Origin: Parasponia andersonii
Taxonomy: Eukaryota; Streptophyta; Magnoliopsida; Rosales; Cannabaceae
Length of the DNA: 64,000 bases
Assembly (NCBI GenBank): GCA_002914805.1
Contig: JXTB01000516.1
Coordinates: forward strand, 231,868-295,867
Reading direction: 5' to 3'
This document shows positions 1 through 11,811 of the stretch, piece after piece. The notes beneath the pieces are model-generated. The model worked only from the letters and a program-made list of their open reading frames with translations. It was not told the DNA's origin and did not search any database. Made by a program: the position numbers and the translations under genes. The first letter of the stretch is position 1; each line of letters starts with the position of its first letter.

Positions 1-375
1 AGCTATTTAATTGAGTGTTTGATATTTAGTATGCTTAATGTACTTGCTATTATTGCTATATATTTGGCATTATTGTTGATTTAGCAAAAAAGTTTCAAAA
101 TAGTGGTCTATGGTTTTGAATAATTGAAAATTTTCTTAAAATATTTTAAAACACAATTCACCCTCCCTCTTGGGTTGTCAATTTTGGGCTAATAATAGCT
201 AACATAAAAATCATTACACTTTAGCCCTACAAAAATTATATTTTGGCCTTCAATTTTGAAAATCTTCTTCACTTTAGTCCCCCATTATTTTATTCCAAAA
301 ATTCAAAAAAGACTAAAATATGCTTGAAAAATCTGGGTTTTTATACTCTTCCCTCTTTAAAGGAATTTTGTCCTG
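1..375 (-). mobile_element. Partial LTR and polypurine tract of a Ty3/gypsy-like element
   Basis: Read on the minus strand, about 350-375 gives a short purine-rich tract, AAAGAGGGAAGAG, directly followed by TATAAAAACCC. This resembles the junction between polypurine tract and 3' LTR of plant chromovirus-type gypsy elements, whose LTRs often begin TGTAAAAACCC; here the G would have become A. The presumed LTR then runs toward position 1 and off the window. Its first bases resemble the start of the solo LTR at 696. No coding domain was recognised in 376-695, so the class rests on the junction alone. It could instead be an unrelated repeat. Confidence 0.35.
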
Positions 376-918
376 AAATTTAAATACAAACCAGGGAGTA
401 TGAAAAGAGTGATAGCTCACCTATAAGTACTAGGACCCTAACACCAAAGGTTGAAAATAGTAGCCTTAAGTCGTTGAGTACCCAAAGTGATAATAGCGAC
501 AATCAAGAATGGATGTTAAGGATACGTGATCTCGAGAACCTTTACATTGATGGTTAGGCACCGTATGCCAGTAGGCTGACAAATGTCAGATACAAGATTC
601 TCATCTCTTTGATCATACCAAATCAATAATATCCTAGGACAACCCATTTTACCTACAAAGAAAATCATGTCCTAAACAATCATCGAGTCAAAGGCTGTAA
701 AAATCCGGAATTTTCGAGGGTAATTTGGATATTTTTCTAATTTTCTGGATAATATATTGTGGGGACTAATTTGCAAAAGTTTTGTACAGAGGGACTAAAT
801 TGCAAATTTTGGGGTACTAAATTGATAGAGATTTGAAATTTTAGGGACTTATGTGCAATTATTGAAAAATTGCACAGCCCTATAAGGTTGGGCCATGTGG
901 CCCTGCTCAACCAATCCC

Positions 919-1005
<87 letters not shown>
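919..1005 (+). repeat. (CT)n microsatellite inside the solo LTR
   Basis: An almost pure run of CT dinucleotides about 87 bases long. It generates spurious open frames of alternating Ser-Leu on the plus strand and Arg-Glu on the minus strand. It lies just upstream of a GC-richer stretch (1040-1250), where the CT tract could act as a promoter-proximal element of the LTR; that role is inference. Confidence 0.95.
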
Positions 1006-1007
<2 letters not shown>

Positions 1008-2397
1008 CGAAAATCTCTTTCTCTCTCCTCTCTCGGATCCCTCTCAGCCGCACCACCACAGGACCGCCTCCGGCCACCGTCCACCACCCCAACCAGCCGG
1101 CGAGCCTCCGCCAGGTTGCCACGAAGCTCCGCCGCCCCTCGCTGCTTACTGCTGCCGCATGTGTCGCCAGAAAAAGCCATTGATGCCGTTTTGACCCATT
1201 TCGGTTTTTCCGTCACCGACGACGATTCCGGCCACCTTTTGGCCTCAAACTAGTCCCTTTGGATTCGTATCGTCGCAAGGATCATCAAGGTATATATATC
1301 TTAACTCCATTTTGCCCGGATTGAAAGTTGCCATTTTTGATCATTTCGAGTTTATGGTTGTTGTTCTCGATCCGGCCGTTGGATTGTGTTTTTGATTGCA
1401 TTTTTGGAATGTACTCGGAAAATGGAGAAGTTTGATATATATATATATATATATTGTGTAGTTTGGTGATCGGCATGAAAATCGATATCGGACGGTCGAG
1501 ATTTTGTCTCGTTTTGCGTGCCACCGGTCCGGTGTGGACCCAGACTTGAATTGGACAAGTTATATGTCTAACCTAGCTATTTTGAGTGCTAGGAATTCAG
1601 TGAAGAAGTCCGTTTGTGGAATTGAAGCTCCGGTGAGAAAGTTGGTTTTTCGCACGAGGACGATCGAGGGCTTGGAATTGGTTCCTGACCCTCCGGGCGA
1701 TCGTCAACGACACCTTAAGGACTTAATAGCGTGGTGTCGTTATTCTGTTGAGGTAGGGGTTTAGTTACCTTCGTTTTATACCGTTTTTGAGTTAAAACTT
1801 ATTTTCTGCTGCATATAAGAACAAGTATGTTTTTTTAATGATTTGAATTATATGTGATGGAATCTGGTTATACGATATATACTGTACTGCTCTGGGAATT
1901 TGCTGTGTGCAAGTTATTTTAGGTATATCAAAAATAGGGCCGTTATACTGCCCGTTTTTCTATAAAATCCTATTATGCATGTTTTACTGAAAAACCAGAG
2001 TACAGTAGTTTTTACACTTCAGTTCTGTATTACACGTGTCATAGGATCATACATGAGCACCGTGTTAGCATCGTGGGTTTTACAGTGTGGCGCTGCGTGC
2101 CCCACCATGGGTGAAAGTCTGTAAACTTGTGCGAGGTCTTGTTACTCTGATTACCTCCCTATTTGGCAGGTGTAGGCAATTCGGTTGTCCCTCCAGGTTT
2201 GGTAGGCGACACATGGGTGTCCCCTCTGAGTATGGACTTAGGTATCTGGTAGGCTGTTAGGTACACTTAGTGCCATCATCCTGAGTTTCCACAGAAGAGG
2301 AGATGTGGGCTCATGGGTATAGGTTGATTTGTGTCATGTGCATATAGAGTGATGGTTTTGATTATACTGTTACATATTTATTGGCTCCCGGTCTGGA

Positions 2398-2422
2398 TTA
2401 TATATATATATATATATATATG
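2398..2422. repeat. (TA)n microsatellite in the solo LTR
   Basis: A run of TA dinucleotides near the 3' part of the LTR. No MITE is inserted here, unlike most other TA runs in the window. Confidence 0.85.
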
Positions 2423-2987
2423 TGTGTATGTATGTTTTGGATTTGAACTAACCATGCAGGAGATTCCCATCACTGAACTGGTTTTCCCCGAGGTAACTAT
2501 TTTCCGACTGGGCATTGTATACTCACCCCCCCTACCTTCCTCCTCAGGTGGTGTCCAGTGCGATCTTGGTGATCAAGAGGAGTAAGAGGTCATCCTGATT
2601 ACAGTTCGTCTCTTGGTAATGCTAGGAGTTTGTTGTCGTAGTCTTTGGACTATTTGGATTTTGTGTTAGCATTGAACAAAGATTACTGTTTTCTATTTTG
2701 TCTGCAAACTTATGTATGCTATTCTGGTATTTGACTTTTTGGTGGATGATGATGATGCTGGGTTTTGTATTTAATTTCATGTTTTTAAGTAATTGTTTAA
2801 TTTATGTTTGATGGTGTATACGAACTGTGGGAGTAGTTCACGGGATGGAATTCCGATTATTTTATTTAAATGGACTGTTTTTATAAAAACTAGAACTTTT
2901 GATACTTTTCAAATAAATTAAAAAATTTCTCACCTTTGTGAAATTCCCCTTCTGCCACTAGCTCAGGTTTTGGGTCATGACAAAGGC

Positions 2988-3400
2988 TCTACAGAGACTC
3001 TCTTTTCAACACGGATTATACCTAGCAGAGTTTCAAATGGGAAACAAACCCTCATATTACACGACACAAGATAAACGACTCTATGAAATGAAGGCAACAA
3101 GGAAAGTCTAATAACTCACAACCAATTTCTATTCTCCAATTATAGTGGGGAGCAACAATCAGCAAAAACCGTTGCTAGCCAAATGCATGACTAGAACACC
3201 TTGATGGAAAATCACCAAAACAAAAATATGAGTGTAAATTTCAACCTCAAATATAAGTATCCAAATTATGAGGAAATGAGAGATAACAAGAGAAATAAAT
3301 TGGTGGCAATAGAGCCACTTTAATAACAATAATAATAATTGGTACACAAGTTAATTCTCTACTAAAGAAGAGAGTCTCAATGAAGCCGAGTATATATATA
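2988..3400. other. Intergenic stretch with no recognisable gene
   Basis: This continues the sequence into which the solo LTR inserted. I see no domain, splice structure or long open frame. It ends in a short TA run next to the first copy of the TA-associated MITE family. Confidence 0.6.
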
Positions 3401-3623
3401 GGTTGCTAATCTAATAGGTATTTTTTTTTTTACCTATGTGTAGGTATTTTTTTTAGTCATTAGATTATCATCTAACAGTATTCTAATGAGGTGTATGAAA
3501 AAACATGCATCATTAATGCTATTCTCTTTATTACTTTTTATTATAAAAATATGTGCATAATAAATTTTCATTCCCCAAAATGATAATAATATATAGGTAA
3601 AAAAAAATATCTACTAAATTGGT
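3401..3623 (-). mobile_element. TA-associated MITE, copy A
   Basis: It starts GGTTGCTAATCTAATAGG after a TA run and ends in a sequence matching the reverse complement of the family's other terminus (ACTAAATTGG). The core containing CATCATTAATGC is shared with copies B to F, here in reverse orientation relative to B. The right edge is not followed by a TA run, unlike other copies, so that boundary is approximate. Confidence 0.65.
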
Positions 3624-3745
3624 TGAGATGAGAATACGTGGCCATCGGAGATTGTTTTTAGAGCTACTAATTTTTGTTATGAAACAAATATATTTAAGTT
3701 ACAATTGGTGTTGGACGTGTATATACATATATATATATATATATA

Positions 3746-3987
3746 GGTACCAATCCAGTAGGTATTTCTTTTTTTACTTATGCGTAGGTATCAATTTGGT
3801 CAATGAAAATTTAGCATGCACATTTTTTTATTGTAAAAAATAAGAGAGAGAAAGAGTATTAATGATGCACGTCTTTTCATGCACTTCATTATAGTCATTG
3901 GATCACCATTAGATGGTGATCCAACAGCTAAAAAAAAAATACCCACCCATAGGTAAAGAAAAAAAAATACCTATTGGATTGGCAACC
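3746..3987 (+). mobile_element. TA-associated MITE, copy B (reference copy)
   Basis: About 242 bp, bounded by (TA)n on both sides. The left end is GGTACCAATCCAGTAGG and the right end GGATTGGCAACC, giving imperfect terminal inverted repeats around CCAATCCAGTAGG. At 3898-3924 lies a perfect hairpin with 12-base arms and a 3-base loop (TTGGATCACCAT, TAG, then the complement). There is no coding capacity. It is nearly the same as copy F. Confidence 0.85.
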
Positions 3988-4631
3988 TATATATATATAT
4001 ATATATATATATTTATTTATTTATTTATTTATTTATATTTATATAGCAAATTATTTCATATTTATTGCCTAAAAAGTAATGAATTTTGAAGACTTGTATA
4101 AAGTTTTCAGACGTTATTGATGTAGAATCCGATTACTTTTAACAAATGTTTTCAGAAAATAAATTTTCAAAACCAAACTAGCTAGGGCTGAGTATATCCC
4201 ATATGCTGACAAACAACTAGATCCCATATATCCCAAATATATATATATATATATATATCATATATCATATATATGATGTGTGTCACAACGAATTGATTAA
4301 TAATAATCCCTCTAGAGAACGATTATAATCTTTATAAAGTTGATAATTAAATTAAAGGTGACAAACAACAACAGCCAAAATTAAAGAACAAAGACTAAAT
4401 TAAAAATACGAGATTGAAAAAAAAAAAAAGAAAGAAAAAGAAAAAATCGGGTTGGTGCCCCAGAGGATTATGGTAACTCTTTTCAAATGACAATTACCCC
4501 TTTCTCTCTAGCTGCATGCTTGTTTGCGTGGTTACATATATATTGACATTTGTATCTATAATATGCTTCTGTATATATTTGACGTTTATATATTTTTCAC
4601 ATAGACATATAGCTATGTGGTTCTCCAATCA
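3988..4631. other. 3' flank of the zinc-finger gene; simple repeats only
   Basis: It contains (TA)n, a (TTTA)n run near 4012-4035, another TA run near 4236-4275 and A-rich tracts. No gene was seen. Confidence 0.6.
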
Positions 4632-5240
4632 CTAAAGCTTAAGAGTTAAGTCCAACTCTTCAACATTGGAACTCATGACTCCATCATCAGCACCACTAAT
4701 CCCTTGCTCGGTTCCAATTGCCAAAGTCAACTCAAGAGATGGCATCAACTTTAGATTATACTCACCACTAGGCTTTCGATAATAAGCATCATGATCATAA
4801 TAATAACAATTACTAGCACTATTACCACTCTTTCGATCTGGACCAACCGGTTCTTCCAACAATGATCCACTATCCATGCCGGTTCGGCCCGACCGACCGG
4901 TTCGAACATCGTACAATCCGAGCCCCGGATTCCTTTCCTCCATCGTGGTAGTAATAGTAGTAGTAGTAGTATTACTATTAACTAAGGCGATACTTTTCAA
5001 GTTTTCTAAACGTTGTCGTATGAACCGCAAGCGGACGTCGTTTCGCTCCTTGCGGTGTGCGTTTTGGTGGCCTCCTAAGGCTTGAGGTGTGGGGAACGCT
5101 CGGGAGCAGAGGGAGCATACGTGATTATTACTACTTGTGCTCAACCCTAGCCATGCACCCTGTACGGCCACACTACTCCTCCGGTGGTACGACATGTACG
5201 GCTCTGTCGTTGAGCTTTCAGCCGAGTTGGTTTTTCTCAT
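4632..5240 (-). CDS. Single C2H2 zinc-finger transcriptional repressor (EAR motif)
   Basis: An intronless gene for a 202-residue protein. One plant-type Q-finger is present: Cys42, Cys45, His58 and His62 with the signature QALGGH, which in this family reads DNA. A basic stretch follows the finger (about 63-78). Two EAR-like leucine motifs are visible, LELTLAI at about 169-175 and LDLTLKL as the last seven residues; such motifs recruit TOPLESS co-repressors. Size and layout match the Arabidopsis one-finger group (ZFP3/ZFP4/KNUCKLES-like), which acts in development and hormone response. I cannot assign the orthologue. The start used is the ATG at 5240; an open frame continues two codons upstream only by way of a TTG. 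Confidence 0.88.
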   Translation of the reverse strand: MRKTNSAESSTTEPYMSYHRRSSVAVQGAWLGLSTSSNNHVCSLCSRAFPTPQALGGHQNAHRKERNDVRLRFIRQRLENLKSIALVNSNTTTTTITTTMEERNPGLGLYDVRTGRSGRTGMDSGSLLEEPVGPDRKSGNSASNCYYYDHDAYYRKPSGEYNLKLMPSLELTLAIGTEQGISGADDGVMSSNVEELDLTLKL

Positions 5241-5403
5241 GAACAATATTTTTTTGGTTGAATGAATCGATGATAAAAGAAAATGGACAAATATGGAAAA
5301 AGATCACTATAGAGAAGTAAAGATGAGTAAGAAAGTTGAGAACAAGAAGGGGAAAAAAAAATGTAGATGGGCAATAGTGGATGATCAGGAGAAGATGATA
5401 CTC

Positions 5404-5411
5404 TATATATA
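5404..5411 (-). promoter_or_regulatory. Probable TATA box of the zinc-finger gene
   Basis: TATATATA inside a short palindrome, about 165 bases upstream of the start codon. This spacing would give a 5' leader of about 130-140 bases. It is a sequence match only. Confidence 0.5.
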
Positions 5412-5573
5412 GAGGGACATATTATATATGGGTTATTTAAATGGATTTTTTTCTCTTTAACATTGCATTTTTTGTCTAGAAAAGCATCAAAGTGTTTAGG
5501 GGGTTGATGGAAGATGACGTGGGAGGGGAAATGAGACTTGTAAGAAATGCAAGAAGTGGAGAGTGAAGAGTAG

Positions 5574-5581
5574 ACACGTGG
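5574..5581. promoter_or_regulatory. G-box / ABRE-type element
   Basis: ACACGTGG, a G-box core of the kind bound by bZIP and bHLH factors, sits about 330 bases upstream of the zinc-finger start codon. GTCAA W-box-like cores lie nearby (around 5590-5620). The context suggests abscisic-acid or light control; this is inference from motifs. Confidence 0.4.
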
Positions 5582-6374
5582 GGCTTTAATTAATTAAGTC
5601 AGTTGCAAAGAGTCAAAAGAGTTATAACTAGAGTTAGAGAAGTACAACTGTTCGGACACTAGGAAGTCCAAGAAAAGAAAAAATAAAAGCATGTGCTCTA
5701 ATTCCTTCCACCGACTTTAGTATTGACCATGCAAAACTAGACACTAAACAGGGTCGTCACAAAGCAATACTTGCCTCGCTCGTTGATGTATATAAATATC
5801 CATAATTGCATTGAGAAAAGGAAATAAAAATTGTCTAGCGCCGGATCAATTGAACCAACTAACAAGTTGCAGCCGAAAAAAAAATGTACTTACGGGTTAA
5901 CTACGATACAAGAAAAAAGGCTATAGCTACGATATCTAATGTCGCCGCTATTGAAGGTCAGCCATGAAAACTTGATCAAAATTATTATAACAATGACATA
6001 TATTGTCGTTGTAGGAAAAATCTTAGCAATGACATGAGATTGTCGTCGCCATAAAATATACAGAAAAATGTGCCATTCTACAGTAATTTCATGTAAAAAT
6101 AAGTATTTTTTGAGAGATTGTGAAAATATGACTCTATAACGACGACATTTGTCAATATTATAGAATTTTTTAGAACTTTTTTTTATTTAAAACAAGAATT
6201 AATTAGTATAAAAGTAAACTTATCGTCACTATCGATAAATCCGAAAATTTGGGGGGGGGGGGGAATAGTTGACTATTGAAATTTTTGACTAAAAAGTGCT
6301 GTCAAGGTCTACAGTGACGACTTGCTCGCTTTATAGTGGCGACAAATAAGTCTTAGAGAGCTCTCAGATCGTCT

Positions 6375-6600
6375 TCTTTGTCATTTTATTCTCTATCTCA
6401 TATATATATATATATATATATATCTCTTTCACCCATCTCTATCTCTCCTCGCCGCAATATGTCCTTCGTCATTTTATTCTCTCATATCTCTCTGTCTCTT
6501 TCACCCATCTCTCTCTCTCCAACCTGCCCATCGATTGCCTCTGCCTTCTCTCTCTCTATCTCTCTCTCTCTCTCTCTCTCATCGTAGAGCCTCTTCCGTC
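6375..6600 (+). repeat. Pyrimidine-rich (CT/TA) low-complexity zone
   Basis: Imperfect TCTC repeats with a TA run at about 6400-6424. It follows the left subterminal repeats of the CACTA-like element, where a transposase leader would be expected. Long open frames here come from the low complexity. Confidence 0.7.
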
Positions 6601-7804
6601 ATTCCCATTGATGCCACTGTCATCCTCCGCTATCGTCCCCCTCCACCACCGCACTGGTTAGTTTTTTTTTAAAATATTTATTTAGACTATTAAAAATAAT
6701 TTTTAAAATATTCATTTAGACTATTAAAATAAGAATTAGATTATATTAATATTAGATTTATGTATTTATTAATAATGGGTTAGATTTATATAATGGTTAA
6801 AAATAACGAGGTTAGATTATTATTAAAATATGGTTATGTTTATATATTAATTAAAAATAATAGGTTAGTTTATATTATTTAAATTGTATAATATAATTTT
6901 GCTACGTTGGATTTGTGGTATGGTTAGATGATATAAGATTATTTTGGATTTGTGATATGGTGAGATTATTTTACTTTTCGAAATATAATGAGATTTATAT
7001 GGAGTTATTAAATTATTGTGTTACATTATGTTAGTTTGTGGTTAAATTGAATATGTGAGATTAATGTTTGTGTGAAAATTATATTTGTAAGTAATTATAT
7101 TTTTAGTTTACGTTGTGTATTTTAATTTGAATTTATGTTAAATTAGATTAGAGATATTTAAAATAGAATAATATGAATTTTAGATTAGTGATTTAATTTA
7201 ATGATAAATGATGAAATTAGGTTAGAATAAATTTTTTAAATTAATTAAAAATATGATCTAATAATTAAAAATATGATAAAGATTAATAAACGATAATAGG
7301 AATAATTAAATATATTAATAATTTAATTTAATAAGATCAAATAATAATAATAGTACACAAAATAAATAAAAGGAAATAATAACTATTTAATACTTGTAGA
7401 CAATAAATTTTTCATTTTAATTATTGATTAAATATTTAGTAAAAGGTAATAAAATTAATTAATAAATTTAGTAAAAGAACTAATTAAATAAAACTACCAA
7501 TTAATATTTGATAAATAGGTCTTAAGTATAAGGTAAAAATAAATTAAAGAGTAAGATTAATTATATACTTAAATTAAAATAATTAATTTATAATAATATT
7601 TTTTAAAAAAGGGCATCAACTCTCTTTTTAGATTATAGATCCTGAGACAATAGAGTTGCAATTGATCGCAGAGAACTACCAACAGAGGTAAATGGATCTT
7701 GTGACTGTTAGATGGTCTTTTGGGGAGGTTGAGCAGAATTATGTGAGTAACTTATAAATTATTTAGATTCATTGATTATCTACTAATTTTATTTTTTTAC
7801 TAAT

Positions 7805-9161
7805 TGATGAGTGATTAATTCAGCTCAAATAATTATAAGTTCTCAAGTATTTTTGTCAGTGTGATTTGTTTTTGCTTTGCTTTTGTAGTTCTTGTAAATA
7901 ATTAAGAATCAAAATAAATTGGTGATAAATTTGAGTATTTCAACTATTTTGATGAAATTTGAATCCGATACAAATGCAACACAACAAAATTCAGGCAAAA
8001 CGGAGCCTCAACAAAGAAACGACATACCAAAGAAGAAAAGTTATCGTGCTGAGTTCCATAACCAAGAACGCCGCAATGCTTGAATAGTAGCACTGCAAAG
8101 ATTCCTGGAAATCAGACTTCTAGAGGCTAAAGCACCACGATACTTGCCAGGGAGCGCTACGGTGCTACCTAGTATCCTAAAAAGTGTTTTTAGCAGGTTA
8201 GAGAGAAGACATATACTTGGGAGCTCAAAATTCATTGAGAGAGGAGAACTTTGGAGCTAAAATTTGGAGAGGAAGCTTGAGAGAGTTGCTTGAAGAATTG
8301 AAGTTTGAAGTTCTACCTCTACAAAAGAGTTTTTCTCATCCTCTTTCTTACCCTAATTTCATTTGAATTTTATATTATGCTTGATTATTGAATATATTTA
8401 GATATATAAAATTGTTGTTGAAATTAGTAATGGATTTTCTTATGTTGAACTAATTATTATATGCTTGGGGAATGATGTAGCTTAAATTTTGATTCTATGT
8501 CTTGATTTCCAACATGTTCTTTGATGTTATTCTTGAATTTATTTATGCTATTCTATGCTTAATACTTCTCAATTAATTAGCTACTAGTTGGATGATTTGG
8601 TTTCTAAAATTTGGCACTTGAGAAAATGAATTTTAGAAACAACCATAGAATAGTATAATCTAGGACTTGTAAAGTTTGAGAGAACCTATGATTCTATTGA
8701 ACTTATAATCAAAGAACCATTGAATATAATGACTTCTTAATTTCTAGGTTCAGAAAAGAGATATTGGAACCGAGATTTATGAGTGATTTCACTCAGCACT
8801 CGAGAGAGAAAGTAGAAATATCGTTGGGTCCTTAGCTTATAAATTAATAATAATTTATTAGAATATAATTGGTGATCAAAAGACATAATTGATAGTTAGG
8901 TCAATTTAATCTCCTATTACATTTGTGTATAGAAGTCTTCATATTTTATTTTTAGGTTACTATTTATATTTTTATTTATTTATTTATAAATTTATTTAGT
9001 TTAGTTGCCTAGACAAAGTTAGGTCATGACAATTCTGGCACTTAATGATAACTTAATATCAAGTTCCTCGTGGGATCGACAACTCTATACTTATCATTTT
9101 ATTACTTAATTATGACCTGTACACTTACGGCTATTTTACGTATATGTATTTTAGTATAACA
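7805..9161 (+). repeat. Left LTR of the gypsy-type element
   Basis: 1357 bp, TG...CA ends. It carries about 355 bp (roughly 8325-8680) that the right LTR lacks, and lacks about 125 bp that the right one has near 12225-12350. Confidence 0.75.
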
Positions 9162-9167
9162 AGTTTT

Positions 9168-9185
9168 TGATGTCGTTACTGGGGA
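9168..9185 (+). promoter_or_regulatory. Primer-binding site, tRNA-Asp type
   Basis: TGATGTCGTTACTGGGGA, six bases after the LTR end. Against the usual plant form TGGCGCCGTTGCCGGGGA I count 13 of 18 matches, and all five differences are transitions. Confidence 0.6.
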
Positions 9186-11796
9186 ATTGGTATTTTAGAT
9201 TATGGTTGATATCAAGAGCAAGTTACTTGAATTTAATTTAGGCATTTATTTTCATTGTTAATATTTGTTTTTTTAAGTGTTTGTTTTGCAAAGTAGTTGG
9301 AGATGTTAGATTAATAAGTCCTCTTGTAGTTTGCTTTAACGAGACTCAGAGTCATTTTATTGTGCATAGTGGAGAGATACAAGGAGTTTCTTATATTATG
9401 CCTAAATCATGGTTTATCCTCGGAATATCAAATACAAAACTTCCTTAACAACCTTTAGCCTGAAACAAGAATATAGGTGGAAAGAGGAAATAATAGTACC
9501 TCTATCTACCAAGTATCGATTAATGAAGCTTATTGGTTATTGGAAGACATGGCTTACTTTGACTATCGAAGTTAGAATTATCTACCAAGCCATCTCCGTT
9601 TAGGAGATAATTCTAACATTTCGGCACCATGGTATGATACTCCACATCACCAAGAGAAGCCTTTTCCTGACCTTGAATATCTTTTTGCACAACTTTTGGA
9701 GGAGACAAAACTTCACTATGAAGAATGGGGAAAAAAAAAAGACCATTCATAATTCACAATCTGAGTCTCTTTATGACTCGTTTGAGGCCATTACAAGGGT
9801 AGTGACTATGATTGGTTCACATATCCTAAACAATAATGAATGCCACCGTGAGGAGCTGAGCACAAATAGAAAGACCCTGGGTTTGTTTGACGATGAGGAC
9901 TCAAGTGAGGAGGAGAGTCAAGAGTAGATCAAGGAGAAAGAATCACAGGACAATACTTATGAATCTTCACTCTTTGAGATCCAAATCATTATGCTGCCAT
10001 CATTCATTAAAGATCACATTTATTACTATCCTATATGGCTAAAACCTCCTCCGCCACTACTAGCACCATTCATTTAAGCCTACCAAACACATGTATCCGT
10101 GCCAAATCAAGTTGAACGTACGACTTGATCACTTCTATACATCATTAAGCTTGAGGGCATTCAAAAACAAGACCAATTTGTTGTGTTTTATGACACATAC
10201 TATGGGCGGAAGCCGCTATTTGATGAGCTTTACCAATTGTGCATGAATAAGCCTTAAGATATAAATAATAGAGAGGAATCTCATATCATCCAAGTTAAAG
10301 CCACCTTGCCCGGAGCATCACTTTTGCTAACCTTAATAGGAGGTGAGAATATGTGTTCTCTTCTTTTGTGCATATATTGAATATTTGAATATTGAGAACA
10401 TTACCAATTTTGAGTTTGAATGTGAAAATACGTGTTGGTTAATTATTTGTTAGGTGTGGATTTACTTATATATTGTTTGGCATAATTTTCTTTCCGTATT
10501 TTGTGTTGTTTTAGGAAATCATTTTGTTTTTGCTTTTCTTTTGCTAGTTTGAATAAATTATGAGTATTGTTGAGATGAGATAACTTGATATTGATAATGA
10601 GTATAGTCTTTAATATTCTCTTAGGTCTTTTGAAATGTACTTCATTAAGATTATCCATGTGCTTGATTCACATTAATTGGACCTCATTCTTGATTCTACA
10701 CATTTTAGCACGATAATCATGATCACTTGACTCTTTGAGCTTTTGGAGAAAACTTGTTGTTGATTAGATAGGCAATGATATCTCATGAATTCTAGAACCT
10801 ATTTGAGTGAAGCTCAAGATGAAGTTCTATGTTAAGTGTCATTGGAAGAAATGATTTAAGCTATCTTTAGATTGTTTGAGCCTTTGAAGCTAACCTTAAT
10901 ACATTATATCTGAGTATACCCATTTTGAACTTATTTGTACCTTTCTTTTTCTACCACATCTTAGCCAAACTAATATAATGACCTCCAACTCTTATCCTTT
11001 AAGCATGTTGATTGTTTTAAAGAATTAATTTTTGTTACATTCATATTAGAAGGAAGAGTGGTATTACAAAATATTGAAAAAAAAAAAGGAATAACTTAGT
11101 GAAAAATTTGTGTTTTATCCTCTATATTATTTTTCAACATTGAGAAAAATATTGATTTTGAGTTTGGGGGAGAGATTTTTTATTTTCATCCTTTGGTATT
11201 ATTTCATCTTTTTTTTTATTGGCGAAATAATAATAGAAGAGAAATTTAGTTAAAAAGAAATGTGAGAGTGCTATTTGATGTACTAAGGAATAACTCTACA
11301 AAGGTCCTAGATTAATATACTTAAGGGTGATTTGAACCTCAAATGTTTCTAAAATTTACCTTTGCCCAAGCCAATATTACAAACTTAATGGAAGACCTTT
11401 TGATTTTTGATGACATACTAACATACATTAATGGAGAGCGACATGAAAAATGGGCATATGGTAGTTCCAAATTGCATCATATAAAGATTTTTCATTGTCT
11501 ACCAAACCACATAAGTCTATCTGAAGTTCATTCTGTTAAATGATATTGATTTTGCACACACTTATACATTGAGAATTTTGAGTGGAGTTAAATTGATGCT
11601 TAAAGTTGAAAATCTAGATAATCTTATTGTTTAAATTTCCTTTGAGCTTGGAACATTTTGTGGCTTTGGAGACTCTTACATGGTTTTTTTAATTTGATAC
11701 AAAACTCATACTTTGTGGTTTATGTCATTAGTAACCGAGTTGTGTTTTTTCCTTTCTTTTTCTTGTTTTATTTTGCTTGAGGACAAGTAAATACTC

Positions 11797-11811
11797 AAGT
11801 TTGGAGGTATT
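11797..11811 (+). promoter_or_regulatory. Polypurine tract before the right LTR
   Basis: An AAGTTTGGAGGTATT-type sequence immediately before TGATGAGTG. It follows a GCTTGAGGACAAG motif (about 11775) common upstream of gypsy 3' LTRs. Confidence 0.5.

Larger units (their letters stand above)
696..2982 (+). mobile_element. Solo LTR, probably Ty3/gypsy, with perfect 5-bp target duplication
   Basis: The unit starts TGTAAAAATCC and ends GGGTCATGACA, so it has TG...CA termini. It is flanked by the identical pentamer AAGGC at 691-695 and 2983-2987. No primer-binding site or internal domain follows, and no second copy exists nearby, so it is a solo LTR left by recombination between two LTRs. At 2287 bp it is long. 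The TGTAAAAA start and the GGGTC-GACA type of end are common in plant chromoviruses of the Tekay/Del type; that lineage call is inference. The interior carries a long CT microsatellite and a TA microsatellite but no convincing protein. Confidence 0.78.

Noticed and set aside
737..1253. Open frames on both strands with long Ser-Leu or Arg-Glu runs
   Set aside because: They are created by the CT dinucleotide microsatellite in the solo LTR and have no other coding sign.
5241..5246. Alternative TTG start in the zinc-finger gene
   Set aside because: Same reason; the ATG at 5240 gives a normal N-terminus.
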